A stretch of DNA of 20,008 nucleotides, from positions 1 to 20,008 of IMG/VR virus record IMGVR_UViG_3300020205_000868. One strand, given 5' to 3'. Shown piece by piece: positions 7,636 to 14,461 of the stretch. The notes under the pieces were generated by a model, which worked only from the letters and a program-made list of their open reading frames with translations, was not told where the DNA came from and made no database searches. Source of the DNA: a virus. Numbering within the stretch: the first letter of the stretch is position 1; each line of letters opens with the position of its first letter. The translations under genes and the position numbers were made by a program.

Positions 7636-7653
7636 TGTCATTTAGGGCTGACA
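7636..7653 (-). promoter_or_regulatory. Hairpin abutting the gp43 ribosome binding site (candidate translational operator)
   Basis: In the mRNA sense, TGTCA-GCCCTAAA-TGACA forms a perfect 5-bp stem with an 8-nt loop. It ends 3 nt before the GGAG of gp43. T4 gp43 represses its own translation by binding a hairpin of the same geometry (5-bp stem, 8-nt loop) next to its ribosome binding site. The loop sequence differs from T4's, as expected for a divergent polymerase. Confidence 0.6.
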
Positions 7654-7665
7654 AACACCAACGTT

Positions 7666-7681
7666 GCGGTTTATGGCCCGC
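7666..7681 (-). promoter_or_regulatory. Second upstream hairpin with near-identical loop
   Basis: In the mRNA sense, GCGG-GCCATAAA-CCGC is a 4-bp GC stem with an 8-nt loop. Seven of eight loop bases match the hairpin 12 nt downstream (GCCCTAAA), while the stem sequences are unrelated. Keeping loop and geometry while the stem changes is what a protein-recognised RNA element looks like. Confidence 0.5.
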
Positions 7682-7692
7682 TTACCATCTAT

Positions 7693-7721
7693 AGTATACT
7701 ACTTTTAGATACGTTTTGTAA
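7693..7721 (-). promoter_or_regulatory. Possible weak promoter for gp43
   Basis: A TATACT hexamer (minus strand, 7698-7693) has a poor -35 candidate: TTACAA at 17 bp, or ATTACA at 18 bp. It lies between the DsbA-like gene and gp43, partly inside the end of the former. It would start a transcript that includes both hairpins. The -35 match is weak, so gp43 may instead be read through from the promoter at 7986-8014. Confidence 0.35.
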
Positions 7722-7962
7722 TATCTAGAATTGCCTCAATCTCAGCCCAATCTTCGTTATGTGAACTCCAATCGCCTTTGTGAGCAATCTTAATAGCACG
7801 ATTAATAACGCTTGGTTTAATTTGCAATTCTTCTGCCACTGCCTTAACAGTTTCCTTTAATCCTTCTGTTAGATCTTCAACTTCGCGTAGTACTGTGCTA
7901 CCTTCTGAAATCAAACGTTCCAATTTTGCCTTTTCTTCTGCGCCATAATTACGTCCTGACAT
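7705..7962 (-). CDS. dsbA-like: DsbA-like double-stranded DNA binding protein (T4 late transcription accessory)
   Basis: An 85-aa, mostly helical, charged protein. Residues of about 34-85 align by eye with T4 DsbA: a helix (LKETVKAVAEELQIKP), then an INRAIKIAHKGDW block corresponding to DsbA's FNRLLALYHK, and an acidic C-terminal helix (EDWAEIEAILDITK). In T4 the protein binds double-stranded DNA and modulates late promoter use. The gene has a very strong SD (AAGGAGATATACA) and a consensus-like promoter at 7986-8014, and sits immediately before gp43. The alignment is remembered, not computed. A generic small helical DNA-binding protein is the alternative. Confidence 0.7.
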   Translation of the reverse strand: MSGRNYGAEEKAKLERLISEGSTVLREVEDLTEGLKETVKAVAEELQIKPSVINRAIKIAHKGDWSSHNEDWAEIEAILDITKRI

Positions 7963-7985
7963 TGTATATCTCCTTATATAAGCCT

Positions 7986-8014
7986 ATTATACTTTACTTA
8001 TCTGGTAATAGCAA
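7986..8014 (-). promoter_or_regulatory. Sigma70-type promoter for the DsbA-like/gp43 transcript
   Basis: TTGCTA (8014-8009) and TATAAT (7991-7986) on the minus strand are separated by 17 bp; the -10 is perfect and the -35 matches 4 of 6. The -10 ends 23 nt before the ATG and is followed by an AAGGAG ribosome binding site. It lies just after the hairpin at 8038-8062, as expected where one transcription unit ends and another begins. Confidence 0.65.
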
Positions 8015-8037
8015 CCACTTAGAAATTTTAGAGGTGA

Positions 8038-8062
8038 AAATGGCAGAACAAGTCTGCCATTT
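8038..8062 (-). terminator. Candidate terminator hairpin ending the virion-protein block
   Basis: AAATGGCAGA and TCTGCCATTT form a perfect 10-bp stem around a 5-nt loop (CTTGT in the mRNA sense), starting 9 nt after the stop of the 714-aa gene. The U run after the stem is short (TTTT, part of it in the stem), so rho-independent termination may be incomplete. It could also protect mRNA 3' ends. Confidence 0.55.
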
Positions 8063-8071
8063 AGTTACTGA

Positions 8072-10216
8072 TTATTTCATCTTTTCTCTTGCGGCCGCTA
8101 ACCCTGCTTGAATTTCTTGGTTTTTAGATGTACTCAATTTAGTTATAATTGCTTCAATTTGCTTTTTAAGGGCTTCCATTTCAGCATCATCTGCGGCCGA
8201 TGTATCTGGCGCAGTAGGAGTTGGAGTAGCAGTCGTTCCGCCGCCACCGCCTGCTGGAGCAGTTGGAGCAGTTGGAGCAGTTGGAGGATTTGGATTACCA
8301 CTACTGCCACCGTCCATTGATCCAGTGGCATATCCACCAGCCCCCATCACCCCAGATAGCCCTAATGCTGTTTTACCTGGGTTTTGTCGAACCATACGAC
8401 GGCCATTTACTGCAGTTGATCTGCCTAGTTTTGCTATACCGGAAAATATTTTACCCCAGCCACTTTCATCTAAGTTTTCAGATAACCCAAGTTTTACAGG
8501 ATCAAACTTTTCACCAGTTCCTTCAAGGGTATTTGGGTCACAAATTTCCAAGGATGGCAGTTCGACAACTATTCCTTGTTTAGGAAATTCCATAAACGTT
8601 CTGCCAGTGTTGGCATCCATTTTTGCTACTCCGCCCTTTGTTTGTAAATCAACAGCTAACTGCATTTGCTCAGGAGTAGCTGGAATAGCTCCCGGCGGCG
8701 CATCGTCCATTGATGGTTGATTACCTTCGGATTCGTTAGTAGCAATATTGTCTAATTTATGTTGCAAGTCTCTCATTGTTTCTGCTAGTGATTTTTGTGG
8801 CATAATATTCTCTTGAATTTTTAAACGTTCCATTGCGCCTCGTGTTTCTGGGCCCATATGTCCGTCGGCACCGTGCTTAGGTAGTGCGTTTGGATCCTTA
8901 GCAAGTATACGTTTTTGTAATGCTTGAACTTTAGGATCAAATGGCCCAATGCCACCGCCTGCTGGAGCATTTGGATTACTGCCCTGAGCATTAGGTTTAT
9001 CATTTTTAACTGGTGGAGTAGTGTTACCGCTTTGAGGCTTAACGGGTGGTGTATCCGCACTGCCTTCTGGCTTGTCGTACTTGTCAGTAGCACCACTTAA
9101 CTCGCGCCCAGCTTGCCAAGCCCCGAGCCCGACAGCTGGAATCCAACCTAGCCCCGGTACTAATGAAAACGCACCTGATAATCCGTTTAATGCGGCGCCA
9201 AGATAGTCACCTTTCTTATAACTGTCAATAGCATTACTAACTCCCATGTATGCTCCGACTCCAGGCATAGCACGACCTAATAGTTTACTGCCAGCACCTA
9301 ACATTTTAGAACCAGCACCGGCTGTTGCCTTAGCACCAGTAGTCACCGCAGGAGTTGTATGCGATGCTGTATTGGCTACACTTGCGGTACTAGCTACGCC
9401 GGCTGTAGTCGGAGCTCCGGTTGAATATGATGGCATGTTAGGAACGTTGCTAGTTGGTACATTGTACGAACCACCTTTTATACTTCCTGTTTGAGAAAAG
9501 TTTTTTGGTGCGTTCGCTTGTGCTGTACGTTGTTGTTGTAACATTTTTTGCTCAGCATCGCTGTATGCTTTAGCGTTACTTGCAGTATCTTGACGAGCAT
9601 ACGCATCTCTATATCTTTGATTTGGATCAAATGTTGGTGTATTTGGCGCAGCTACATTCAATCTAGTTTGTAAAAATCCCGGAGCAGGTGGATCAAGATC
9701 TACACGTTCATACAGATTATAACCAAATGACTCAACTAGACTTTGAGCAATACTGCCTTTGAAGTTAATGTGTTCTGCCACAGGAGTACCACCTTGTTTA
9801 CGTTTAGCTCTTAACGCATTATATTTTTCAATCAGTTCCATTAATTTTTTTAATTCTGCCATTAAGGCAGCATCTGAATCAGCAGTTTCTTTGTACTGCT
9901 TCCAGTTAACCCCTTCTGGGAAATCAATATATTTGCCGTCCGGTGTAATAACACCGTCAATACTTGCTGGATTCCAACCTGATCGATTTAGTGTATTACC
10001 CTGCCAAGGAACAATAGTGTAACCAACGTCGCCTTCGCCGCCTTGCGAAGCTTCATGCCAAAATGCGCCGTCTGGAGTTTGCATTACTGGGTTTTTGTTA
10101 CCAAGATTTCCTTTGTGGAAATGTGTTGGTTTAAATTGTGTAGGAGCAGTTGCTTCGCTAATATATGTACCAGCTTGAATTGCTTCTAATTTATTAACTA
10201 ATGATCGGTAATCCAT
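8072..10216 (-). CDS. Large virion-type protein with peptidoglycan-binding-like segment and hydrophobic region (714 aa)
   Basis: The N-terminus MDYRSLVNKLEAIQAG runs to an I-S-E (19-21) that fits a prohead-protease site. Residues of about 200-300 are low-complexity Ala/Thr/Ser/Gln. A Gly/Ala-rich hydrophobic stretch covers about 301-370 (including a SLVPGLGWIPAVGLGAW core), with two GxxxG-like helices that could enter membranes. Residues 425-466 resemble a peptidoglycan-binding domain: VQALQKRIL, then DGHMGPETRGAME, matching the family's LQ...DG.fGpeT pattern. A second small hydrophobic Gly/Ala segment lies near 614-630. A Pro/Thr/Gly linker and a charged helical tail follow. It has a good SD (AAGGG) and AATAAATA upstream. 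An ejected or baseplate-associated protein acting at the cell envelope is plausible. No lytic catalytic domain is visible. Confidence 0.8.
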   Translation of the reverse strand: MDYRSLVNKLEAIQAGTYISEATAPTQFKPTHFHKGNLGNKNPVMQTPDGAFWHEASQGGEGDVGYTIVPWQGNTLNRSGWNPASIDGVITPDGKYIDFPEGVNWKQYKETADSDAALMAELKKLMELIEKYNALRAKRKQGGTPVAEHINFKGSIAQSLVESFGYNLYERVDLDPPAPGFLQTRLNVAAPNTPTFDPNQRYRDAYARQDTASNAKAYSDAEQKMLQQQRTAQANAPKNFSQTGSIKGGSYNVPTSNVPNMPSYSTGAPTTAGVASTASVANTASHTTPAVTTGAKATAGAGSKMLGAGSKLLGRAMPGVGAYMGVSNAIDSYKKGDYLGAALNGLSGAFSLVPGLGWIPAVGLGAWQAGRELSGATDKYDKPEGSADTPPVKPQSGNTTPPVKNDKPNAQGSNPNAPAGGGIGPFDPKVQALQKRILAKDPNALPKHGADGHMGPETRGAMERLKIQENIMPQKSLAETMRDLQHKLDNIATNESEGNQPSMDDAPPGAIPATPEQMQLAVDLQTKGGVAKMDANTGRTFMEFPKQGIVVELPSLEICDPNTLEGTGEKFDPVKLGLSENLDESGWGKIFSGIAKLGRSTAVNGRRMVRQNPGKTALGLSGVMGAGGYATGSMDGGSSGNPNPPTAPTAPTAPAGGGGGTTATPTPTAPDTSAADDAEMEALKKQIEAIITKLSTSKNQEIQAGLAAAREKMK
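8256..8286 (-). repeat. 9-bp tandem repeat (about 3.4 copies)
   Basis: On the plus strand GGAGCAGTT is repeated three times followed by GGAG. On the coding strand it gives the Thr-Ala-Pro triplet repeat in the linker of the 714-aa protein. Such in-frame repeats can change copy number by slippage without breaking the frame. Confidence 0.9.
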
Positions 10217-10236
10217 CTTAATTTCCCTTGATATTC

Positions 10237-10244
10237 TATTTATT
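10237..10244 (-). promoter_or_regulatory. T4-type late promoter motif (AATAAATA) before the 714-aa gene
   Basis: AATAAATA on the minus strand matches the NATAAATA late promoter motif of T4-like cyanophages (T4: TATAAATA). It ends 20 nt before the ATG of the 714-aa gene and overlaps the stop codon of the 579-aa gene. Overlap with a TAA codon raises the chance of coincidence. Confidence 0.45.
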
Positions 10245-11979
10245 TCTTAGGTACACAGTTAGGCACAGTTTTGCCGCCTTTTTTCTTAGTACCGATTTGT
10301 TTATAATCTTTCCGGCATGGATCGTTATCTTCACCAATGTGTCGGTCAATCCCTCTAGATCCAACTCCGCCTTTTTTACGTTTTTCGGCCAGTTCTGAAA
10401 TGCCATGACGAATCTGTTCTAAATTTTGTTCAAGGCCCATAAACATTCCACCTTGTGCTTTTTTACAAATTTCTTCCCATGCTACTAGACTGTCACTATC
10501 TGCTAGTTGCGCTAGTTCTTTTAATTGAGCACGAGCTGACATGATACGGCCTTTAAGACTCATTGGGTTAGCTTTTTCGTGTCCGTAGATTGTTGGATCG
10601 TTTGGATCTCCGGACATATCAATTGGAGCTTCGTTTACTTTCTTCTTTTTCATTGCCTGACTTAACTGTTTAGTACCAGTGTCAGCTTTGTTAAATTCTT
10701 TTGCTACGTTAGATTTAATACCTACCTTTTTAGCAAACTTTGGATCATGAGCTGCCGCAGCCATAGTACGTGCTTGTTTTTGACTCACACTTTTTTCGTC
10801 AAGTCTACTTTCACGAACCATAACACGATTGGCAATAGTTTGTGCGTATTGATTAATTAATTGACGTTTATGTGCTTGTTCTTCTACGGCTTCTTCGTCT
10901 AGCTCTTGAAGATAACCTTTTAACAACGATTGCGTGTTAATTAAGGGGATTACTTTTTTAGGGGTAGTATAGTGTTGCATTGCCATTTGTATAGGTAACG
11001 CAACTTTATGTGGATTAGAACCTTCGTTGATAATAGATAAAAATCTACTCATGCCAACTTCTTCAGTGGCATACTTTTGATTAAGATCAACCGGCGCTGC
11101 AGCAGGTACAGCAGGATCAGGAGCATCGTACTCAGCTGCAGCATCAATGCCTTTAGCTTTTAATGCTGCCGCCATTTGTGCTAGTTTAGTACGCATTGCG
11201 TTAGTGGACGCAGTAACGGCTGGGCTGACATCTGTATAAGTATTAGCGCCTCCTCGTAAGGAATCTGCGCTATCTAACTGTGCTCTAAGTTGATTATAAG
11301 CAATTTGATCTGGTGGTAATGTTGATGCTGGAGCAGGTGCCGCTGGAGCAGGTGCCGCTGGAACAGGTGCCGCTGGAGCAGGTGCCGCTGTATTTAAATC
11401 GGCTTCTTTAACAACTCGAAGTAATCGAGCCATATCGTTTGGAGTTTCTGTTAATACTCCTGCTAATTTTAGCAGGTCCGCCGAGTCGTCATATTTTGAT
11501 TCTTTGGCAATAGGAGTTGTGCCCGGAGTAACTGTAACTTTAATCCCAGTGCTTGGGTCATAACTTGATTTAGATAAATCTAAGTTTTTAAGATATTCTG
11601 CGCTCGCCAAGTTGCCTTTTGCAGCATATTGTTGAGCATATTCTCTTTCACCTGGCAAGTATGAATTACCGTCATTTTTTTGTTGCGGGTTAAATGTTTG
11701 ACCCGGTGCTAGTGGTTTATCAAACTGCGGAAGGATTTGTAGTGTAGCTTGTTCCGCAGTGCCTGCCGGATTTTTTTTCAGCCATGCAGCAATTATATCA
11801 GTTGCTTCTTGAGCAGTTTTACCAGTTGCTTGGATATCGTGTACAAGATCATTCCATTCAGTCTGCTGATTTAAGTCTGCTTCTTTAACAACTTGAAGAA
11901 ATTTCTTCATGTCGTTAGCACCTACTACAGGTTTTGTAGCAACGCCATCCATCGCCTGTAGTATGCGCTTCATGTCCAT
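10240..11979 (-). CDS. Ala/Pro-rich virion-type protein with repeated short motifs (579 aa)
   Basis: A short motif of the form DM(K/A)(R/K)xL(Q/R)xVKEADLN occurs twice in full (about 21-36 and 180-196). Degenerate copies are at the N-terminus (MDMKRILQAMDG) and at 308-319 (VGMSRFLSIINEG). Each resembles the leader-like N-termini of neighbouring proteins. Residues of about 198-218 are an Ala-Pro linker from a DNA tandem repeat. The region around 402-443 carries a MAAAAHDPKFAKKVGI element that I recall in other phage structural proteins. The Cys-containing end (KTVPNCVPKK) is also familiar from marine phages. The ATG at 11979 follows the previous stop by 4 nt with a weak SD (GGGT), so translation is probably coupled. 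A role in the head or tail is inferred from context; no enzymatic domain was found. Confidence 0.75.
   Translation of the reverse strand: MDMKRILQAMDGVATKPVVGANDMKKFLQVVKEADLNQQTEWNDLVHDIQATGKTAQEATDIIAAWLKKNPAGTAEQATLQILPQFDKPLAPGQTFNPQQKNDGNSYLPGEREYAQQYAAKGNLASAEYLKNLDLSKSSYDPSTGIKVTVTPGTTPIAKESKYDDSADLLKLAGVLTETPNDMARLLRVVKEADLNTAAPAPAAPVPAAPAPAAPAPASTLPPDQIAYNQLRAQLDSADSLRGGANTYTDVSPAVTASTNAMRTKLAQMAAALKAKGIDAAAEYDAPDPAVPAAAPVDLNQKYATEEVGMSRFLSIINEGSNPHKVALPIQMAMQHYTTPKKVIPLINTQSLLKGYLQELDEEAVEEQAHKRQLINQYAQTIANRVMVRESRLDEKSVSQKQARTMAAAAHDPKFAKKVGIKSNVAKEFNKADTGTKQLSQAMKKKKVNEAPIDMSGDPNDPTIYGHEKANPMSLKGRIMSARAQLKELAQLADSDSLVAWEEICKKAQGGMFMGLEQNLEQIRHGISELAEKRKKGGVGSRGIDRHIGEDNDPCRKDYKQIGTKKKGGKTVPNCVPKK
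11327..11386 (-). repeat. 15-bp tandem repeat, four copies
   Basis: Four head-to-tail copies of GCTGGAGCAGGTGCC on the plus strand (the third has A in place of G at one position) encode the Pro-Ala linker of the 579-aa protein. The array is in frame, so gain or loss of units would only change linker length. Confidence 0.95.
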
Positions 11980-11983
11980 AGTA

Positions 11984-13441
11984 TTAACCCAATAGACGCT
12001 TAGTCAATGCACGTAATTGATCAACTTCGTTTGATTGTTTAACAATGACGTTCTCGTTAAGATTTAAACGACCAGTTAGTTCACGCATACGATCTAGTTC
12101 AGAACTTTCCTTAACAGTTTCTTTCTTGTCAGCAACAGCTTGTTTTGTTGGCTCGTCTTTCTCATCATTATTGACAGCATCTAGAAAGGCTGGCTTCTTG
12201 CCTTTCTTTGCTTCAGCAACAGCTTGAGCAACATATGACTCATTCTTTTTTGTTTTTTTAGAACGTAAGTTGGCTAAGTCGGCAGCATCGATGTCGTCAT
12301 CATTGTCAGTATCTAATTTCTTTTGCTTACCTTTAAGGGCTTCAACTACTTTTGCATCTTTCTTAGCAAATGGATTTACACCTTTCTTAGGACCTGCTTT
12401 TTTATCAGCAAGGGCTTTTTCCATTGGCTCTTTCTTGTTACCGTTTTTGTTAACATCTAAAAAGTCTGGCTTTTTACCTTTACCTTCGTAAACACCTTGA
12501 CCGTAGCTATGACTGCCTTGTGCTTCGTCAACTTCTTCTTCTTTTTCTTTCTTAGCATTAGGATCTACTTTCTTACCATCTTTAACACGAGTTACTGTGC
12601 CTGGATTTTTCTTTTCGTAGTCTTTAGAATCCTTAGCGGCAGCTTTGTCAGCGGCCTTTTCGCCAGCTTTGTCAGCGGCACTGCGCGACTTAGCTTGGCT
12701 CTTTGGTTCTGTATGTGGCTCATCAGTGAAACGTTTTGGATTGTGTGTATGACGTGTTACACCTTTTGATGGACGAGTAATTTCTCCACCAGTTGATGAC
12801 ATTTCTTCACCAATGCCTTTACCTGCTTCTTCTTCTTCTTTGCTAACAATTCCGTCACCGTTCTTATCTAAACGCTTGTGTGCAGCATGAGTAGCTTTAG
12901 TCAAACGTTTGTATTTTTCAATTTTCTTTTCAACGCGATCAGGAACAGGCTTGCCTAAAGTTAATTTCACCCCAGTGCCACCACATTCTGTACAAGATTC
13001 TTCTTTGCCGCCGCCGATCATTCTACCAGCACCTTCAGCTACTTCTGCTTTCTTAGCTTGTTTAACCTTTAGCTCTTTGATCTTAGCCTTAGCTTCCATC
13101 AGCTTATTCTTAAGAGCACGTTTTTGCCCTTCAGAAAGAACATCGCTGTTATCTAGCTTATGGCCGTACTCACTAAATTCCATCTCATATTCAAGATAGT
13201 GATATACTGAAGCAATGTAATCAGCGGCTTTAGTAATCTTAGCTTGTACCCAACCTTCTAGTTGAGCGTTGTCTTCTAGTTTTTTAAATAGCTTGAAGCT
13301 GTAGTTGGCTAGTTTATACAAATCAGCTTTGGCCATTGCGCCTTCTTCGTCTGTTTGTCCTGGCTCTAAGCCCATTACTTGTCCGTCCATTTCTGGTTGT
13401 GTTGGTTCCATTTCTGGGCTCATTTGATCTAATTCTGGCAT
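11984..13441 (-). CDS. Virion-type protein with EF-hand-like loops and internal repeats (485 aa)
   Basis: ATG at 13441 has GGAG 9-12 nt upstream; a TTG at 13492 would overlap the 86-aa gene and was rejected. Residues of about 42-89 form a helical block (GWVQAKITKAADYIASVYHYL) that I recall as conserved in marine T4-like phages. At about 150 is CTECGGTG, a single CxxC knuckle. Calcium-loop-like sequences LDKNGDGIVSKEE (about 191-203) and LDTDNDDDIDAADL (about 376-389) have the D-x-N/D-x-D/N-G pattern, the second imperfect. Two KGKKPxFLD repeats (near 321 and 413) precede charged NxNxxEP segments. Two C-terminal repeats, ELDRMRELTGRL and EVDQLRALTKRL, end the protein. The middle is highly charged and probably disordered. 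It is likely a head or tail component; function unknown. Confidence 0.8.
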   Translation of the reverse strand: MPELDQMSPEMEPTQPEMDGQVMGLEPGQTDEEGAMAKADLYKLANYSFKLFKKLEDNAQLEGWVQAKITKAADYIASVYHYLEYEMEFSEYGHKLDNSDVLSEGQKRALKNKLMEAKAKIKELKVKQAKKAEVAEGAGRMIGGGKEESCTECGGTGVKLTLGKPVPDRVEKKIEKYKRLTKATHAAHKRLDKNGDGIVSKEEEEAGKGIGEEMSSTGGEITRPSKGVTRHTHNPKRFTDEPHTEPKSQAKSRSAADKAGEKAADKAAAKDSKDYEKKNPGTVTRVKDGKKVDPNAKKEKEEEVDEAQGSHSYGQGVYEGKGKKPDFLDVNKNGNKKEPMEKALADKKAGPKKGVNPFAKKDAKVVEALKGKQKKLDTDNDDDIDAADLANLRSKKTKKNESYVAQAVAEAKKGKKPAFLDAVNNDEKDEPTKQAVADKKETVKESSELDRMRELTGRLNLNENVIVKQSNEVDQLRALTKRLLG

Positions 13442-13466
13442 GGTATGTAACTCCGTTATCTTTATG

Positions 13467-13474
13467 TATTTATC
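13467..13474 (-). promoter_or_regulatory. T4-type late promoter motif (GATAAATA) before the 485-aa gene
   Basis: GATAAATA on the minus strand matches NATAAATA and ends 25 nt before the ATG at 13441, just upstream of the GGAG ribosome binding site. It overlaps the TAA of the 86-aa gene. Its place in the only gap between two virion-type genes in this stretch supports a late start site. Confidence 0.5.
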
Positions 13475-13730
13475 GTTTGATGGGTGCGCCAAACAAGTTT
13501 GCGCCCTTTATATCTAAGCCGTTTACAGCAGTACCGTCACTCTTTTTAGGCTGTACAACCTTAGGTTGTGGCGGCGACTTAGTACCTGAACCTGTGCTAG
13601 GACTGCCTGTATAGCTCTTTTTACCACGTGCTTTACCTGGGCTATGATGCGGATTAACTACTGTGCCTACATTTGCTGCACTTGTTACTCCAGCAGTAGC
13701 AGTTTCACCTATTAGTTCTCTAAGTTTCAT
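13470..13730 (-). CDS. Small basic protein with capsid-targeting-like N-terminus (86 aa)
   Basis: Begins MKLRELIGE then TATAGVTSAAN. The I-G-E at residues 7-9 fits the (L/I)-x-E cleavage rule of T4-type prohead proteases, and the first nine residues resemble the leader of T4 internal head proteins. The remainder is Gly/Ser/Pro/Lys-rich and probably disordered (KARGKKSYTG, KSPPQPKVVQPKK), which would suit a DNA-associated protein packaged in the head. Its ATG overlaps the previous stop by 4 nt (ATGA), with GGAAA upstream. I recall short marine phage proteins beginning MKLRELxE-x-TAG without known function. Confidence 0.75.
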   Translation of the reverse strand: MKLRELIGETATAGVTSAANVGTVVNPHHSPGKARGKKSYTGSPSTGSGTKSPPQPKVVQPKKSDGTAVNGLDIKGANLFGAPIKR

Positions 13731-14026
13731 ATTATTTTTCCAATACCGTTATCGCCAGTCAAATGCGGCAAACTAAACCATAATCTAAACCACTCTGGGG
13801 TTCCTGGTTTAATATTATGATCTTTCATATACTGTCCACGTTCGTTTCCAGCTATACTAATATTACTTCCTTGACTAGCACGATATTCATGTAATCTTGC
13901 TTCCCCGCCGAGCCCGCCTAATCCTGCTAAGGCTTTTAATTCATGGATAGGATCTTCTGGCGCAAGGTAACAATCGTCGTCCGATGTTTGATTTAAATCT
14001 GCGCTAGTAATTCTATATTGTTTCAT
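13727..14026 (-). CDS. Hypothetical phage protein (99 aa)
   Basis: No domain recognised. It has an acidic N-terminal half (SDDDCYLAPEDPIHELKAL), a Gly-rich stretch (AGLGGLGGEARLHEY) and a C-terminal block MKDHNIKPGTPEWFRLWFS, then LPHLTG. That block is aromatic-rich and I recall it in cyanophage proteins. It overlaps the Dps-like gene's stop by 4 nt and the 86-aa gene's start by 4 nt, so the three are probably translated together. Confidence 0.7.
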   Translation of the reverse strand: MKQYRITSADLNQTSDDDCYLAPEDPIHELKALAGLGGLGGEARLHEYRASQGSNISIAGNERGQYMKDHNIKPGTPEWFRLWFSLPHLTGDNGIGKII

Positions 14027-14460
14027 TTTAAACTTGCCCGTAACATCCAGCTATGTTTTTTGTGTGCGTCTTGTCTATCGGCTAGAAAGTTACTTAGCCC
14101 GTGATCACCAGCAGATTCTGCCATCGAAAATGTAATTTTAAATATATCAGCCATTTTTTCGCTATCTAACAATAATTCACGTAACATTTGTTCAAATGGT
14201 AACACTTCGTTTTCATCGTCTACTTTAGATAACATACTAAAACGTTCTAAACTTGCAGGAGTATAAATTTGTAAAGCACGTAGTTGTTCAGCAAAGGTAT
14301 CAATACTGCCATATGTTTCATTATAAATGCGTTCAAATAAATCATGAAGCTGGCCAAACAACGGACCTTCTACATTCCAATGAAAATTTTGTGCTTTTAT
14401 AGTAAAGGCGTACTGACTAGCAAATGCTGTTTTTAATGCTAAATGATATTTTTCGTCCAC
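14023..14460 (-). CDS. Dps-like ferritin (DNA-protection/iron-storage family)
   Basis: 145 aa, slightly shorter than E. coli Dps (167). The Dps ferroxidase signature is complete and correctly spaced: His27 (NFHWNVEG), His39 (QLHDLFE), Asp54 and Glu58 (SIDTFAEQ). The 12/15/4 residue spacing is the same as His51, His63, Asp78 and Glu82 of E. coli Dps. The long N-terminal Lys-rich DNA-binding tail of E. coli Dps is absent. Dps forms 12-subunit shells that oxidise iron with peroxide and protect DNA. The start is GTG, one base after the preceding stop, with a good SD (GGAG 8 nt upstream, overlapping the end of the 1123-aa gene). It lies among virion-type genes, so packaging or late protection of phage DNA is possible but unproven. 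Confidence 0.9.
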   Translation of the reverse strand: MDEKYHLALKTAFASQYAFTIKAQNFHWNVEGPLFGQLHDLFERIYNETYGSIDTFAEQLRALQIYTPASLERFSMLSKVDDENEVLPFEQMLRELLLDSEKMADIFKITFSMAESAGDHGLSNFLADRQDAHKKHSWMLRASLK

Positions 14461-14461
14461 T

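Noticed and set aside
7624-7641. Upstream ATG at 7641 for DNA polymerase
   Set aside because: It falls in the hairpin at 7636-7653 and lacks an SD, while the ATG at 7623 has GGAG at proper distance.
7963-7978. AAGGAGATATACA before the DsbA-like gene, similar to the T7 gene 10 ribosome binding site used in expression vectors
   Set aside because: The flanking sequence is phage-like and continuous, with no other vector sequence; it is best seen as a natural strong SD.
8143-9096. Minus-strand open frames of 64 and 91 codons inside the 714-aa gene
   Set aside because: They are out-of-frame readings of repeat-rich, GC-biased coding sequence; the Gln/Leu-rich one comes from the 9-bp repeat.
13442-13492. 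TTG start extending the 485-aa protein by 17 residues
   Set aside because: It overlaps the end of the 86-aa gene and has no SD; the ATG at 13441 has GGAG upstream.
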